Shown here piece by piece: positions 54,581 through 63,238 of a stretch of 64,000 nucleotides of DNA (positions within the stretch are counted from its first letter, which is position 1; every line of letters begins with the position of its first letter). The stretch is taken from positions 44,289 to 108,288 of the forward strand of contig NZ_JAATVU010000019.1 in assembly GCF_013184745.1 (NCBI RefSeq), in the 5' to 3' direction. A program made the translations under genes and the position numbers. The stretch comes from Mangrovicoccus sp. HB161399. GTDB taxonomy: Bacteria > Pseudomonadota > Alphaproteobacteria > Rhodobacterales > Rhodobacteraceae. Under the pieces are notes generated by a model. The model was not told where the DNA came from and searched no databases. It saw only the letters and a list, made by a program, of their open reading frames with translations.

Positions 54581-55561
54581 TCAGCGCAGCCCGGCCGCGA
54601 CGCCGTCGAGCGTCGCGTCGATATTCGAGGCATCGACGATGGCCGGGCCGGTCAGGATCGGCTGGGTCGGCGTCGCCATCGAGTAGTTCACGTAGGAATC
54701 GAGCAGGAAGACCGACATGAAGCCCTGCAGATAGCCCTGCTGGTCGATGGCGAAGCTCTGCGTGCCCTCGCGGATGCGGTCGAGCGAGGCGCTGTCGAGG
54801 TTGAACGTCCCCAGCATCACCTGCCCGGCCTTCCCGGCCTGCATGATCGCGCTCGACGCGCTGGCCGCATCCTGGCTGCCGACCGTGACGACGGCATCGA
54901 CCTCCGGATCCTGCAGCAGCGTCGCCTTGATTGCCTCGGACACGGCGGTCGGATCGCCGAAGGCGCTGGCCGGAAGCGGCAGCTGGCGGCCCTTCGCGCC
55001 CGCGGCCTCGGCGCCTTTCTCGATGCCGTTGCAGCGCGCCTCCAGGTTCGCCGCGCCGGGCACGGTGTTGACGCAGACGATCAGCTTCGCGCCATGCTCG
55101 GCGGCATAGCGGCCCGCGGCCTCGCCCGCGATCGATTCCTCGCTGCCCACGTAGTTGATCGCGCCGAGCGCCTCCGCCTTCGCGCCGCCCCCGGCATTGT
55201 AGAGGATCACCGGGATGCCGGCGCCGGTCGCCGCCTCGAAGGCCGGGTCCTGCGCATCCGGGACCCAGTTCGGCGCAGCGATGCCGTCGGCGCCCTGCCC
55301 GACCGCCGTGCGGATCAGCGCCGCCGCATCCGCGCCGATATTGTCGTAGCTCTTCAGCGTCAGGTAGTTGACCGAGCCGCCGCGCGCCTCCACCAGCTTG
55401 GCCGCGTCGTCGATGCCGCGCTTGACCTTGGCGAAGAACGGATCGTCCGCCCGTCCGCCGACCACGGCCAGGTTCGCGCCTTCGGCCAGTGCCGCAGTGC
55501 CCGCAGCCGCCAGAAGCGCAGCCGCGACCGCCCCTTTCAGGGCGCGTTTTCCGATGATCAT
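54581..55561 (-). CDS. Sugar ABC transporter substrate-binding protein (RbsB-like), orphan
   Basis: A 326-residue periplasmic binding protein of the ribose/xylose-binding type. A signal peptide spans 1-26 (cut after ALA). The mature part begins ANLAVVGGRADDPFFAKVKRGID, typical for this family, and continues with AALIRTAVGQGADGI, IPVILYNAG, NYVGSEESIAGEAAGRYAAE and a second lobe VDAVVTVGSQDAASA and AIDQQGYLQGF. AGGAGGAG stands just before ATG 55,561. No permease or ATPase gene adjoins it in the window, so its transporter must be encoded elsewhere or upstream genes were lost. Divergent dehydrogenases suggest a sugar or polyol ligand. Confidence 0.88.
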   Translation of the reverse strand: MIIGKRALKGAVAAALLAAAGTAALAEGANLAVVGGRADDPFFAKVKRGIDDAAKLVEARGGSVNYLTLKSYDNIGADAAALIRTAVGQGADGIAAPNWVPDAQDPAFEAATGAGIPVILYNAGGGAKAEALGAINYVGSEESIAGEAAGRYAAEHGAKLIVCVNTVPGAANLEARCNGIEKGAEAAGAKGRQLPLPASAFGDPTAVSEAIKATLLQDPEVDAVVTVGSQDAASASSAIMQAGKAGQVMLGTFNLDSASLDRIREGTQSFAIDQQGYLQGFMSVFLLDSYVNYSMATPTQPILTGPAIVDASNIDATLDGVAAGLR

Positions 55562-55725
55562 GTCGTCTCCTCCTCCGGACGCCGGTGCTGCGGCACGGCT
55601 CCTTGATGCGGGCCATGTGCGCGTCCGCCTGGCGGCGCAGGGCTCCTCCCCCCGGGGGGACGGCGCGCCCGGGCCGTCCTCCGCGCGCACCATCGCCCTG
55701 CAGGCCCGGCCGCGCCACGCGCCCG

Positions 55726-55743
55726 GTGATGGAAAGCCATCAC
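55726..55743. promoter_or_regulatory. Inverted-repeat operator, copy 1
   Basis: GTGATGGAAAGCCATCAC is a perfect inverted repeat (7-bp arms, 4-base centre) between the divergent binding-protein and dehydrogenase genes. A copy identical at 16 of 18 positions lies at 60,257-60,274. The rest of the 55,562-55,814 gap shows no gene. Confidence 0.7.
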
Positions 55744-55814
55744 AAATCGCATCGTCCGGAGCGGGCCACAGGCGGATGTACGGGACAGAGGAGACGGCCG
55801 CCCGCGGGCGGCAG

Positions 55815-56933
55815 ATGGCAAGGGAGGACATGCCGTTGGAAAAGGAAATCAGGTTCGCCGTGGTGGGCGCCGGCTGGATCGCGCAGGAGGCCTTCCTGCC
55901 TGCCGCCGCCAGTGCCGCCAATGCCCGGGTCACCGCGCTGGTCAGCGGCTCGGCGGAAAACGCCATGCGGCTCGCCGCCTATCACGGCATCGGCCATGTC
56001 ATCCCCTACGAGGAGTATGACGCGCTGATGGCGGGCGACGAGGTGGACGCGGTCTATATCGCGACGCCGAACGCGCTGCATGCCGATTTCGCCATCCGCG
56101 CGGCGAAGGCGGGCAAGCACGTGCTCTGCGAGAAGCCGCTGGCAGCGAGCGAGGCGGAATGCGAGGCGATCCTCGCCGCCGCCGCAGGCTCCGGCGCGGA
56201 GGTGATGACCGCCTACCGGCTGCATACCGAGCCGGGCACGGTCGACACGATGGCGCGCATCCGCGCGGGCGAGATCGGCGAGCCGCGGGTGTTCTCGGCG
56301 ATCTTCACCTCGCTGCTCGAAGGCGACAACCACCGCCGGTCCCCGGCGATGTGGGGCGGCCCGCTGCAGGATGTCGGCGTCTACTGCCTGAACGCGGCGC
56401 GCCATGTCTTCGGCTGCGAGCCCGAGGCGGTGGTGGCCATGGCCGGGCCGGGCGCAGACGGCGATCCCGCGGGCGTGCCCGACAGCGTCGGCGCGACGCT
56501 GATGTTCCCCGGCGGGCGGATCGCGCAGTTCGCGGTCAGCTTCGGCGCCGAGACCAACGACGCCTGGACCGTCAGCGGCACCAAGGGCAGCCTGCGCATG
56601 GATCCCGGCTTCCGTTTCGAGGAGCCCTTCATCCGCGCGCTCTCCACCGCCGAGGGCCGCCACCGGCTGAGCGAATTCCAGGTGGTCGACCAGTTCGCCG
56701 GCATGATCACCTATTTCGCCGATTGCCTGCTTTCGGGCAGGAGACCCGCCGTCGGGCCGCGCGAGGGGCTGGCCGATGTCCGCGTGCTGCGCGCGATCGA
56801 GCGCGCCTGCGCCACCGGCATGGTCCAGCGGCTCGATCCCTTCCCCGCGGCAGGCGGGCTCGCCCCCGGCATGGCGCAGGACATCGCCCTGACCGACCGC
56901 CGCCTCGTGCTGCGCCCGCATCCCGTCGGCTGA
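55815..56933 (+). CDS. Gfo/Idh/MocA oxidoreductase, GFOR-like (Tyr type)
   Basis: A protein of 372 residues from ATG 55,815 (367 from 55,830; the choice is uncertain because the best ribosome-like site, GGGAGG, is very close to the second ATG). The Rossmann start is RFAVVGAGWIAQEAF; the active-site lysine is in CEKPLAAS. The second catalytic element is LQDVGVYCLNAARHVFG, where a tyrosine stands where many family members have histidine, as in glucose-fructose oxidoreductase and xylose dehydrogenases. It oxidises a sugar or polyol with NAD(P). It is followed after 32 bases by a second family member. Confidence 0.85.
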   Translation: MAREDMPLEKEIRFAVVGAGWIAQEAFLPAAASAANARVTALVSGSAENAMRLAAYHGIGHVIPYEEYDALMAGDEVDAVYIATPNALHADFAIRAAKAGKHVLCEKPLAASEAECEAILAAAAGSGAEVMTAYRLHTEPGTVDTMARIRAGEIGEPRVFSAIFTSLLEGDNHRRSPAMWGGPLQDVGVYCLNAARHVFGCEPEAVVAMAGPGADGDPAGVPDSVGATLMFPGGRIAQFAVSFGAETNDAWTVSGTKGSLRMDPGFRFEEPFIRALSTAEGRHRLSEFQVVDQFAGMITYFADCLLSGRRPAVGPREGLADVRVLRAIERACATGMVQRLDPFPAAGGLAPGMAQDIALTDRRLVLRPHPVG

Positions 56934-56965
56934 CCACCAACCCCGTTCCCGAGAGGACATCACAC

Positions 56966-58126
56966 ATGACTGCACCCGGCATCGCCGTCATCGGCGCCGG
57001 CATGATCGGCGCCGCCCATGCCGCCGGCTACCGCCAATACGCCCCGCGCTTCGGCGCGGAGCGCTTCCGCCTCGCCACGGTCTGCGACATGAACGGCAAC
57101 ATGGCCGGCAAGATGGCCGCCGACTGGGGCTTCGCCGCCACCGCCTCGGACTGGCGCGAGGTCATCGCCGATCCGGAGATCGGCACCGTCTCGGTCTGCC
57201 TGCCGAACTTCCTCCATGCCGAGGTCACGCAGGCCGCATTGGAAGCGGGCAAGAACGTGCTCTGCGAGAAGCCGCTGGCACTTTCGGCCGAGGCGGCGGG
57301 CAAGCTCGCGCTGGCGGCGGCCAATGCGCCCGGCGTCTCGGGCACCGTCTTCAACTACCGCCGCATCCCGGCCATGGCCGACATCAAGCGGCGGCTGGAG
57401 GCCGGCGAGCTGGGCAGGCCGGTGCAGATCGCGGTCAGCTTCCAGTGCGACTATGCCGCCGATCCGCTCCTGCCGCATTCCTGGCGCTACGAATTCGCCA
57501 AGGCCGGGCCCGGCGCGCTTCTCGACGTCGGCACCCATGCCGCCGACATGGCGCGGTTCCTCTTCGGCGAGGTGGCGGAGGTCGTGGGCGCGATCTCGAC
57601 CATCTCCGTTCCCGAACGCCGCCTGCCGCTTGGCGCGACCACTGGCCACGGCCATGCGGAGCTGTCGGACGAGACCGCCGCCGTCGACAATGACGACGTG
57701 ATGTCGGGGCTCCTGCGCTTTGCCAATGGCGCGCAGGGTTTCGTCTCGGCCAGCCGCGTCGCGGTCGGCAGCGGCAACTGCATGACCGTCGAGGTGCTGG
57801 GCACGAAGGGCACCGCGCGCTACTCGACCGCGCTTCCCTCGCATTACGAGCTGGCCATCCTGCCGGAAAGCGGCCCGGCCGAGTTCCGCAAGGTGCCGAA
57901 CCGCCCCGCCACCCCCGCGATCGGCCGGCTCGCCCCGGTGCCGCATGACAATGTCGCCATCGGCTATGCGGAAGTGTTCGGCTACATGATCCACGAGTTC
58001 CTCAGCGCGATCCACGAGGGCCGCAGGCTGGAGAACGGCAGCATCGAGGATGGCTGGCGCGTCGCGCAGATCCTCGACGCGATCCAGGCGGCCAGCGTCT
58101 CGAACGCCCCCGTCCGGATCGGCTGA
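56966..58126 (+). CDS. Gfo/Idh/MocA oxidoreductase (His type)
   Basis: A 386-residue NAD(P)-dependent dehydrogenase. Nucleotide-binding GIAVIGAGMIGAAHA at the start; catalytic Lys102 in CEKPLALS; LLDVGTHAADMARFLFG supplies Asp and His of the catalytic triad. A WRYEFAKAGPGALLD stretch is typical of the C-terminal sheet domain of inositol/sugar dehydrogenases. GAGAGG lies about 9 bases upstream of ATG 56,966. Longer frames start inside the previous gene and are not real. It is the end of a two-gene unit downstream of operator copy 1. Confidence 0.86.
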   Translation: MTAPGIAVIGAGMIGAAHAAGYRQYAPRFGAERFRLATVCDMNGNMAGKMAADWGFAATASDWREVIADPEIGTVSVCLPNFLHAEVTQAALEAGKNVLCEKPLALSAEAAGKLALAAANAPGVSGTVFNYRRIPAMADIKRRLEAGELGRPVQIAVSFQCDYAADPLLPHSWRYEFAKAGPGALLDVGTHAADMARFLFGEVAEVVGAISTISVPERRLPLGATTGHGHAELSDETAAVDNDDVMSGLLRFANGAQGFVSASRVAVGSGNCMTVEVLGTKGTARYSTALPSHYELAILPESGPAEFRKVPNRPATPAIGRLAPVPHDNVAIGYAEVFGYMIHEFLSAIHEGRRLENGSIEDGWRVAQILDAIQAASVSNAPVRIG

Positions 58127-58134
58127 AGCGGAAA

Positions 58135-58155
58135 GGGGCGCCGCACCGGCGCCCC
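58135..58155. terminator. Convergent GC hairpin
   Basis: GGGGCGCC-GCACC-GGCGCCCC forms a perfect 8-bp stem between two convergent dehydrogenase genes, nine bases after the plus-strand stop. GAAA precedes it on the plus strand, so the minus strand has TTTC after the stem. Confidence 0.6.
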
Positions 58156-58160
58156 GGCCC

Positions 58161-59150
58161 TCAGACCGCGACCCGCGCCCCTGTCTTCACCGACTCCATG
58201 CAGGCCAGAGCGAGGCGCAGCGCGGTCACCCCGTCCTGTCCCGTGGTGGCAGGCGCCCGGTCCTCGCGGATGGCGGCAATGAACTCGGCGATCTCCGCCG
58301 AATAGGCGGCCGTGTAGCGCGTCATGAAGAAGTTCAGGAGCGGCGCCGAGGCATAGCCCTCTGCCGTGCCCACGCTCACCGTGTCCTCTAGCCGGTTGCC
58401 CACCGAGACGACGCCGAGCGCGCCATGAACCTCCGCCCGCTGATCGTAGCCATATGTCGCCCGCCGGGAATTCGTGATCACCGCCTGTCGGCCGCTTGCC
58501 GTCTCCAGGATGACCGTCGCGCTGTCCCAATCGCCGATCTCCGCCAGCTCCGGCTTCACCAGCACCGAGGCATGGGCCGAAACCGTCAACGGCTCTTCGC
58601 CCAGAAGGAACCGCGCCATGTCGAGATCGTGGATCGTCATGTCGCGGAACAGCCCGCCCGACCGCGCCGCATAGGCCATGTCCGGCGCGCCGGGGTCGCG
58701 CGAGGTGATCGTCACCATCTCCACCGCGCCGATCCGGCCCTCGTCGATCGCCCGCCGGGCTCCGGCGAAATTCGGGTCGTAGCGGCGGTTGAAGGCCAGC
58801 ATCAGCTTCACCCCCGCCGCTTCGGCCGTTGCCACCACCTCTCCGGCGCGGGCCAGATCCAGGTCCACCGGCTTCTCGCAGAAGACATGCTTGCCCGCGC
58901 GGGCGAATGTCTCGATCAGATCGGCATGGGTGTCGGTCGGCGTGCAGACCAGCACGCCGTCGATGCCGGGGTCGGCGGCGATCTCCTCCGGGCTCATCGC
59001 CTGGGCGCCGGTCTGTGCCGCCAGTGCCGCCGCCGCCTCCGGCATGGCATCGGTCACCGCGGCCAGCCGCGCATCGGGCGAGGCCAGGATCGCCCCGGCA
59101 TGGACCTTGGCGATGCGGCCCGCGCCGATCAGGGCAAGTGTCACGCTCAT
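58161..59150 (-). CDS. iolG: Inositol 2-dehydrogenase-like (IolG) oxidoreductase
   Basis: A 329-residue Gfo/Idh/MocA enzyme that best fits myo-inositol 2-dehydrogenase. It starts with LALIGAGRIAKVHA, has Lys93 in CEKPVDLD and the catalytic DMTIHDLDMARFLLG with Asp170 and His174. LMLAFNRRYDPNF is characteristic of inositol dehydrogenases. It oxidises myo-inositol (or a related polyol) to the inosose with NAD. One base separates it from the upstream gene on the same strand. Other iol genes (iolB, C, D, E) are absent here, so the assignment rests on sequence motifs. Confidence 0.8.
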   Translation of the reverse strand: MSVTLALIGAGRIAKVHAGAILASPDARLAAVTDAMPEAAAALAAQTGAQAMSPEEIAADPGIDGVLVCTPTDTHADLIETFARAGKHVFCEKPVDLDLARAGEVVATAEAAGVKLMLAFNRRYDPNFAGARRAIDEGRIGAVEMVTITSRDPGAPDMAYAARSGGLFRDMTIHDLDMARFLLGEEPLTVSAHASVLVKPELAEIGDWDSATVILETASGRQAVITNSRRATYGYDQRAEVHGALGVVSVGNRLEDTVSVGTAEGYASAPLLNFFMTRYTAAYSAEIAEFIAAIREDRAPATTGQDGVTALRLALACMESVKTGARVAV

Positions 59151-59151
59151 C

Positions 59152-60171
59152 TCAGGCTCCCTTCACGTCTGCCCATGTGCCCGTCCGGGCCGCCTCGAAG
59201 ACCGCATCCGCCACGGCCGCATTCGCCCGCGCATCGGCGAGGCCATAATAGGGCGCATCCGCCGCGCCGCGGATCGCGCGGGAAAATTGCGCCACCTCTT
59301 CCTGGTACTGGTCGAGCGCCGGGAAGCTCTCGGCATGGACGCAGGAATTGGCATGGTCCGCCGAGGTATCGACCAGGATCAGGTTCGGCTCGCTCCTGGA
59401 CGGCACATAGGCCTGCGGCAGCGTGACGAAGGCCCCCTCGCAGACGATCTGGATCGACTGGCTCGACGCCGTGCCGAGCGAGACCATGAAGCTCGCCTGC
59501 CGCCCCTCGCCAAAGTCGAGGATCACCGAAGTGAACATGTCGGTGCCGTTCGCCGCCTTCTGCATGGTCGCCAGCGCCCGGGCGGGCTCTGTCCCGAAGA
59601 CGAAGCGCGCCGCCATCGCCGTGTAGCAGCCAAGGTCGTAATAGGCGCCGCCGCCCATTTCGGGGCTGTTGCGGAAGTCGTCGGGGCTGTCCATCATGAA
59701 GGACAGCATCGAGGAAAAGGTCATCGGCGCGCCGTATTCGCGCGCCGCCAGCATCTCGCGCAGCCGGATCCAGCGCGGCTGGGTGCGCACCATGAAGGCC
59801 TCCGAGACCTTCAGCGCCGGGTCGATCCCTTCGAGCGCGGCAAGATCCCCGGCCCGCATCGCGGCGGGCTTCTCGATCAGCACATGCTTTCCTGCATCCG
59901 CGGCCTTCCGCGCCCAGTCCACATGCAGGTGGTTCGGCAGGGCGACATAGACCGCCTCCACCTCCGGGTCGGCCAGCAACGCCTCGTAGCTGCCGTAGGC
60001 CTTGGGAATGCCGTGCTTTTCCGCCATGGCCTGCGCCCGGCAATGGTCCCGCGCAGCGATGGCATGGGGTGCGCAGTCGGCGCTGGCCACCATGCCCGGA
60101 ATGACCGCGCCATCGGCGATCCGCGCAGCCCCGAGAATGCCCCATCTGACCGGGGCCGTGGGTTCCGTCAT
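59152..60171 (-). CDS. Gfo/Idh/MocA oxidoreductase (Tyr type)
   Basis: A 339-residue dehydrogenase: RWGILGAARIADGAVIPG at the start, IEKPAAMR with the catalytic lysine and AYYDLGCYTAMAARFVFG with Asp and Tyr, the same Tyr-type site as the 55,815 gene. This pattern is typical for dehydrogenases acting on aldopyranoses such as xylose or glucose. GGGAGGA lies 5 bases before ATG 60,171; a further upstream in-frame ATG is not supported. It heads a two-gene operon with the iolG-like gene and carries operator copy 2 in its upstream region. Confidence 0.86.
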   Translation of the reverse strand: MTEPTAPVRWGILGAARIADGAVIPGMVASADCAPHAIAARDHCRAQAMAEKHGIPKAYGSYEALLADPEVEAVYVALPNHLHVDWARKAADAGKHVLIEKPAAMRAGDLAALEGIDPALKVSEAFMVRTQPRWIRLREMLAAREYGAPMTFSSMLSFMMDSPDDFRNSPEMGGGAYYDLGCYTAMAARFVFGTEPARALATMQKAANGTDMFTSVILDFGEGRQASFMVSLGTASSQSIQIVCEGAFVTLPQAYVPSRSEPNLILVDTSADHANSCVHAESFPALDQYQEEVAQFSRAIRGAADAPYYGLADARANAAVADAVFEAARTGTWADVKGA

Positions 60172-60256
60172 CCTGTCCTCCCTGAATTTGCGCTGGGCCA
60201 TGCCCCGCGACAGGGAGTTGACTGGCACGCCCGGACCCGCCGCCGCAGCGCGCTTC

Positions 60257-60274
60257 GTGATGGAAACCCATCAT
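60257..60274. promoter_or_regulatory. Inverted-repeat operator, copy 2
   Basis: GTGATGGAAACCCATCAT is an inverted repeat with one imperfect end base pair, differing from copy 1 at two positions. It lies 86 bases upstream of the 59,152-60,171 gene, just after the hydrolase gene. The two copies probably bind one regulator not encoded in the window. Confidence 0.7.
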
Positions 60275-60311
60275 GGCCGGCGGCGCGGCGGCGCCCGGGC
60301 GGGCCGGCGGC

Positions 60312-61205
60312 CTATTCCGCGAGATCGAGGAAGCTGCCGATCATCGCCGCGAACAGGTCCGGATGGCGGTAGGGGCCGTCATGGTTCGAGTCCGGCATCG
60401 CCAGCACCAGCGCATTGGCCGCGCAGGCCGCCAACCGCTCCGCCATCATCACGTCATAGACCGTGCTCTGCGCGCCCCGGACCACGAGGATGGGCACCCG
60501 GACGGCCGAGAGATCGGCGCAGGTCGCGGTATCGCCCGCCGGTGCGGACAGGAACGGCGGGATGGTGCGGCCGTTCTCGCGCCAGACGTTGCGCCACTCC
60601 TCGGGCTCGGCCTCCGCCCCGCCCTCCCCCAGCGCGAAGACCGCCTCGATGAAGCGCAGCGACGCATCCTCCAGCTGGCCCGCCTCCACCGCCGCGATGG
60701 CCGGGCCGAACCCGGCAAGGACATGTTCGGCAGCGGCCGAGGCGCCGGCCAGCCCGTCGATCAGCCCCGCCACGTCCGGTTCGTAGAGCACGATGGCCGA
60801 GAACAGGTCGGGCCGGGCAATCGCCGCGCGGGCGGCCACGTCGCCGCCATAGGACCAGGCCACGAGGCCGACCGGCCCGCCGCCGAGGGCCTCGGCAACC
60901 GCCACCAGATCGGCGGCGTGGGTGTCGGCCGAGAAGTTGCGGCCGTCGTCGGGCCAATCTCGCGTGCCGAAATAGCGCTGGTCATAGGCGATGAAGTGGT
61001 GCCGCGCCGCGATGGCCTCGCGGTAGGGATCCCAGGCCCGGTGGTCCGAGATCGCGCCGTGCACGAACACCACCGGGCTGCCGCTGCCGGCCTCGACATA
61101 GGCAAGCTCGGTCCCGTTGGCCGCCACCATCTGCTCCGCGGCCCCGGCCGCAGCGGCCGGGCCGCACAGCAGAAGGGCGGCCAGCATTTCCGTCATCCGG
61201 TGCAT
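60312..61205 (-). CDS. Exported alpha/beta hydrolase
   Basis: A 297-residue alpha/beta-hydrolase-fold protein with a signal peptide (about 1-23, LLLCGPAAAAGAA). FVHGAISDHRAWDPY is the oxyanion region, AWSYGGD carries the nucleophile Ser118, VPILVVRGAQSTVYD the likely acid region, and SNHDGPYRHP the catalytic histidine. The exact substrate (ester, lactone or other) is not evident. GGAGG lies 7 bases before ATG 61,205. It is divergent from a winged-helix/TPR regulator, which may control it. Confidence 0.82.
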   Translation of the reverse strand: MHRMTEMLAALLLCGPAAAAGAAEQMVAANGTELAYVEAGSGSPVVFVHGAISDHRAWDPYREAIAARHHFIAYDQRYFGTRDWPDDGRNFSADTHAADLVAVAEALGGGPVGLVAWSYGGDVAARAAIARPDLFSAIVLYEPDVAGLIDGLAGASAAAEHVLAGFGPAIAAVEAGQLEDASLRFIEAVFALGEGGAEAEPEEWRNVWRENGRTIPPFLSAPAGDTATCADLSAVRVPILVVRGAQSTVYDVMMAERLAACAANALVLAMPDSNHDGPYRHPDLFAAMIGSFLDLAE

Positions 61206-61354
61206 TTCGTTTCCTCCCAATGAAATCGCCGGTTCCCGCGGATGCCGCGGACGGACGCCGGCGCTGCCGGACCGCCGCCGAACGGCAAGCCGTCCTGCAG
61301 GATAGGCCGCCGGCCGAGTCGAAACTTGTGCGAAATCTGGGAATCCTGTGCCAG

Positions 61355-61376
61355 ACTGTGACGGCACAGTGACGGA
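61355..61376 (+). promoter_or_regulatory. Tandem 11-bp direct repeats before the regulator gene
   Basis: ACTGTGACGGC and ACAGTGACGGA are adjacent 11-mers, 9 of 11 identical, ending at the ribosome site of the next gene. CTGTGCC (61,346-61,352) and GGCACAG (61,363-61,369) also form an inverted repeat. Direct repeats with one-turn spacing are the usual target of OmpR-type winged helices, so autoregulation is likely. Confidence 0.45.
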
Positions 61377-61383
61377 GCGGCAG

Positions 61384-62934
61384 ATGATACTCTCCTTCGC
61401 AGATGTCGAGATCGACCCCGACCGGGGCGAACTCCGCCGCGGCGGCGTGCCGGTTCCCGCCCCCGCCCGCGTGCCGCGCCTGCTGCATTTCCTGGCCAGC
61501 AGGGCCGGGCGCATCGTGACCAAGGACGAGATCATTGCCGAGGTCTGGGACGGGCGGGCGGTATCAGAGAACGCGCTGTCGACGCTAATCAAGGATGCCC
61601 GGAAGGCGATCGGCGACGACGGGCGGCGCCAGGACACGATCCGCACCCAGCATGGCGTCGGCTTCCGGCTGGTCGCCCCGGTGCAGGTCTGCGGACCGGA
61701 TGCGGTTCCCTGCGGCAGCCCTGCACCGGCACCCGATCCGCTGTTCGCGGGCAGGCCCTCGATCGCCGTGCTGCGGTTCGCGCTGCTGCCCCCTCAGGAC
61801 GCCGCCGCCCATCTCGGCGTGGCGATCCCGGCCGAGATCATCGCGGCGCTGTCGCGGCTGCGCTCGGTTTCGGTGACGGCCCGGCATTCCTCGCTGCGCT
61901 TCGAGACCCCGGCGCCGGAAGAGATCGGCCGGGCGCTCGGGGTGCGCTACTGCCTGTCGGGCAGCATCGAGATGTCCGGCCGCTCGCTTGCCGTCACGGT
62001 GGAGCTGGCGCGCTGCGCCGACAGCGTGGTGATCTGGGCGGACCGCATCTGCGGCGGGCCTGGGGACGTGCACGACACCCGCGCCCGGATCGTCGCCGCC
62101 GTGGTCAACGCGCTGGAAATCCATGTCCCCGCCAGCGAGGCGGAGGCCGCCCGGCTGCGCCCGCCCGACAGCATCGACGCCTGGGCGGAGTTCCATATCG
62201 GGCTGCAGCATCTCTACCGCTACAACGCGCAGGACAACGAGATCGCCAAGGCGCGCTTCGCCCGCGCCGTCGCCATGGAGCCCGGCTTCGCCCGCGCGCA
62301 GTCCGGCCTGGCCTTCTCGTGGTTCCAGACGGCCTTCATGGGGGAGTGCCGCGAAAGCCGCGAGGCCGTCGCGCGGGCGACCGCCCATGCGGAACGCGCG
62401 CTCGAACTCGACGGGTTCGACCCTTTCGCCAGCTACTGCATGGGACGATCCCGCTGGGCGGCGGGCGATCCCGAGGAGGCCCAGGCCTGGATGCAGCGCA
62501 GCACCGATCTCTGCCCGAGCTACGCACAGGGCCATTACGCCCATGCGCTGATGGGCGCGCTGCAGGGCGAGGGCTATGCCACCGGGCAGGAAAACGAATT
62601 CGCCATGGCGCTGAGCCCGCTCGACCCGCTGCGCTATGCCATGCTGGGCACGCAGTGCCACATCGCGATCAACGAGGCCGATTACGACCGCGCCGCTGAT
62701 TGGGGGGACCAGGCAGCGCTGTGTCCGGGCGCGCATTACCTGCTGGGCATGCTCGCGGCGGCAGCCAACCAGCTGAAGGGCGACGGCCGCCGGGCGCGGC
62801 ACTGGCGCGCCAAGGTCACGGCCGCCCGCCCCGGCGCGACCGTCTCGCGGTTCTTCGGCGCCTTCCCCTATCCGGACATCCCCGAGCGGCAGCAGATCGA
62901 GACCGCGCTGCTTGCAGCCGGGTTCGGGCACTGA
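61384..62934 (+). CDS. OmpR-type winged-helix regulator with TPR region
   Basis: A 516-residue regulator without receiver domain. Residues 1-100 are an OmpR/PhoB-type winged helix (FADVEIDPDRGELRRGG, PRLLHFLASRAGRIVTKDEIIAEVWDGRAVSENALSTLI, QHGVGFRL). Residues about 120-240 resemble the TolB/FlgO-like alpha-beta domain found in adenylate-cyclase-associated and CadC-like regulators (PSIAVLRF, LSGSIEMSGRSLAVTVEL). Residues about 265-480 are TPR-like helices (AKARFARAVAMEPGFARA, AERALELDGFDPFA). No membrane segment is seen. ATG 61,384 with GGAG 7 bases upstream is preferred to the GTG at 61,348. Confidence 0.85.
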   Translation: MILSFADVEIDPDRGELRRGGVPVPAPARVPRLLHFLASRAGRIVTKDEIIAEVWDGRAVSENALSTLIKDARKAIGDDGRRQDTIRTQHGVGFRLVAPVQVCGPDAVPCGSPAPAPDPLFAGRPSIAVLRFALLPPQDAAAHLGVAIPAEIIAALSRLRSVSVTARHSSLRFETPAPEEIGRALGVRYCLSGSIEMSGRSLAVTVELARCADSVVIWADRICGGPGDVHDTRARIVAAVVNALEIHVPASEAEAARLRPPDSIDAWAEFHIGLQHLYRYNAQDNEIAKARFARAVAMEPGFARAQSGLAFSWFQTAFMGECRESREAVARATAHAERALELDGFDPFASYCMGRSRWAAGDPEEAQAWMQRSTDLCPSYAQGHYAHALMGALQGEGYATGQENEFAMALSPLDPLRYAMLGTQCHIAINEADYDRAADWGDQAALCPGAHYLLGMLAAAANQLKGDGRRARHWRAKVTAARPGATVSRFFGAFPYPDIPERQQIETALLAAGFGH

Positions 62935-63146
62935 CCGTCCACCGCGAAAAGCGGCACCGTATCGTTGCTGCCGAGACCTCCGCCGGCAGCGACGAAACCG
63001 ACGTTCTCCAGAACTTGCGGCATGGCCAGATTGGCCGGCACCCCGGGCGGCTGGCCGATGGCCAGCCACATGATCCCCTCGCTCAGCAACCGTGCCGAAT
63101 GGACCGCCGGTGCACGGCGGATGAGCACGGGCGGCGCACCGTGCAT
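62868..63146 (-). CDS. Unrecognised 92-residue frame, possible gene remnant
   Basis: A minus-strand frame in the 304-bp gap after the regulator, overlapping its 3' end by 67 bases. Third codon positions are mostly G or C as in real genes here, and the middle (LLSEGIMWLAIGQPPGVPANL) looks protein-like, but it has no known motif and no clear ribosome site. It lies directly downstream of a frameshifted gene on the same strand and may be a decayed tail of a neighbouring gene. Nothing else is seen in 62,935-63,238. Confidence 0.25.
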   Translation of the reverse strand: MHGAPPVLIRRAPAVHSARLLSEGIMWLAIGQPPGVPANLAMPQVLENVGFVAAGGGLGSNDTVPLFAVDGQCPNPAASSAVSICCRSGMSG

Positions 63147-63238
63147 CGCCGCCCCTCATTGCAGCAGCCCCTCTGGGCCTTGGCCCGATCCGCGCCGGAA
63201 GGCGGCCCGGGCCGGAAGAAGGCCCGAGATGCCGCCAG

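Noticed and set aside
56159..58126. A 655-residue plus frame joining two dehydrogenases
   Set aside because: The first 270 residues are the upstream gene out of frame; the genuine product starts at 56,966 with a good ribosome site.
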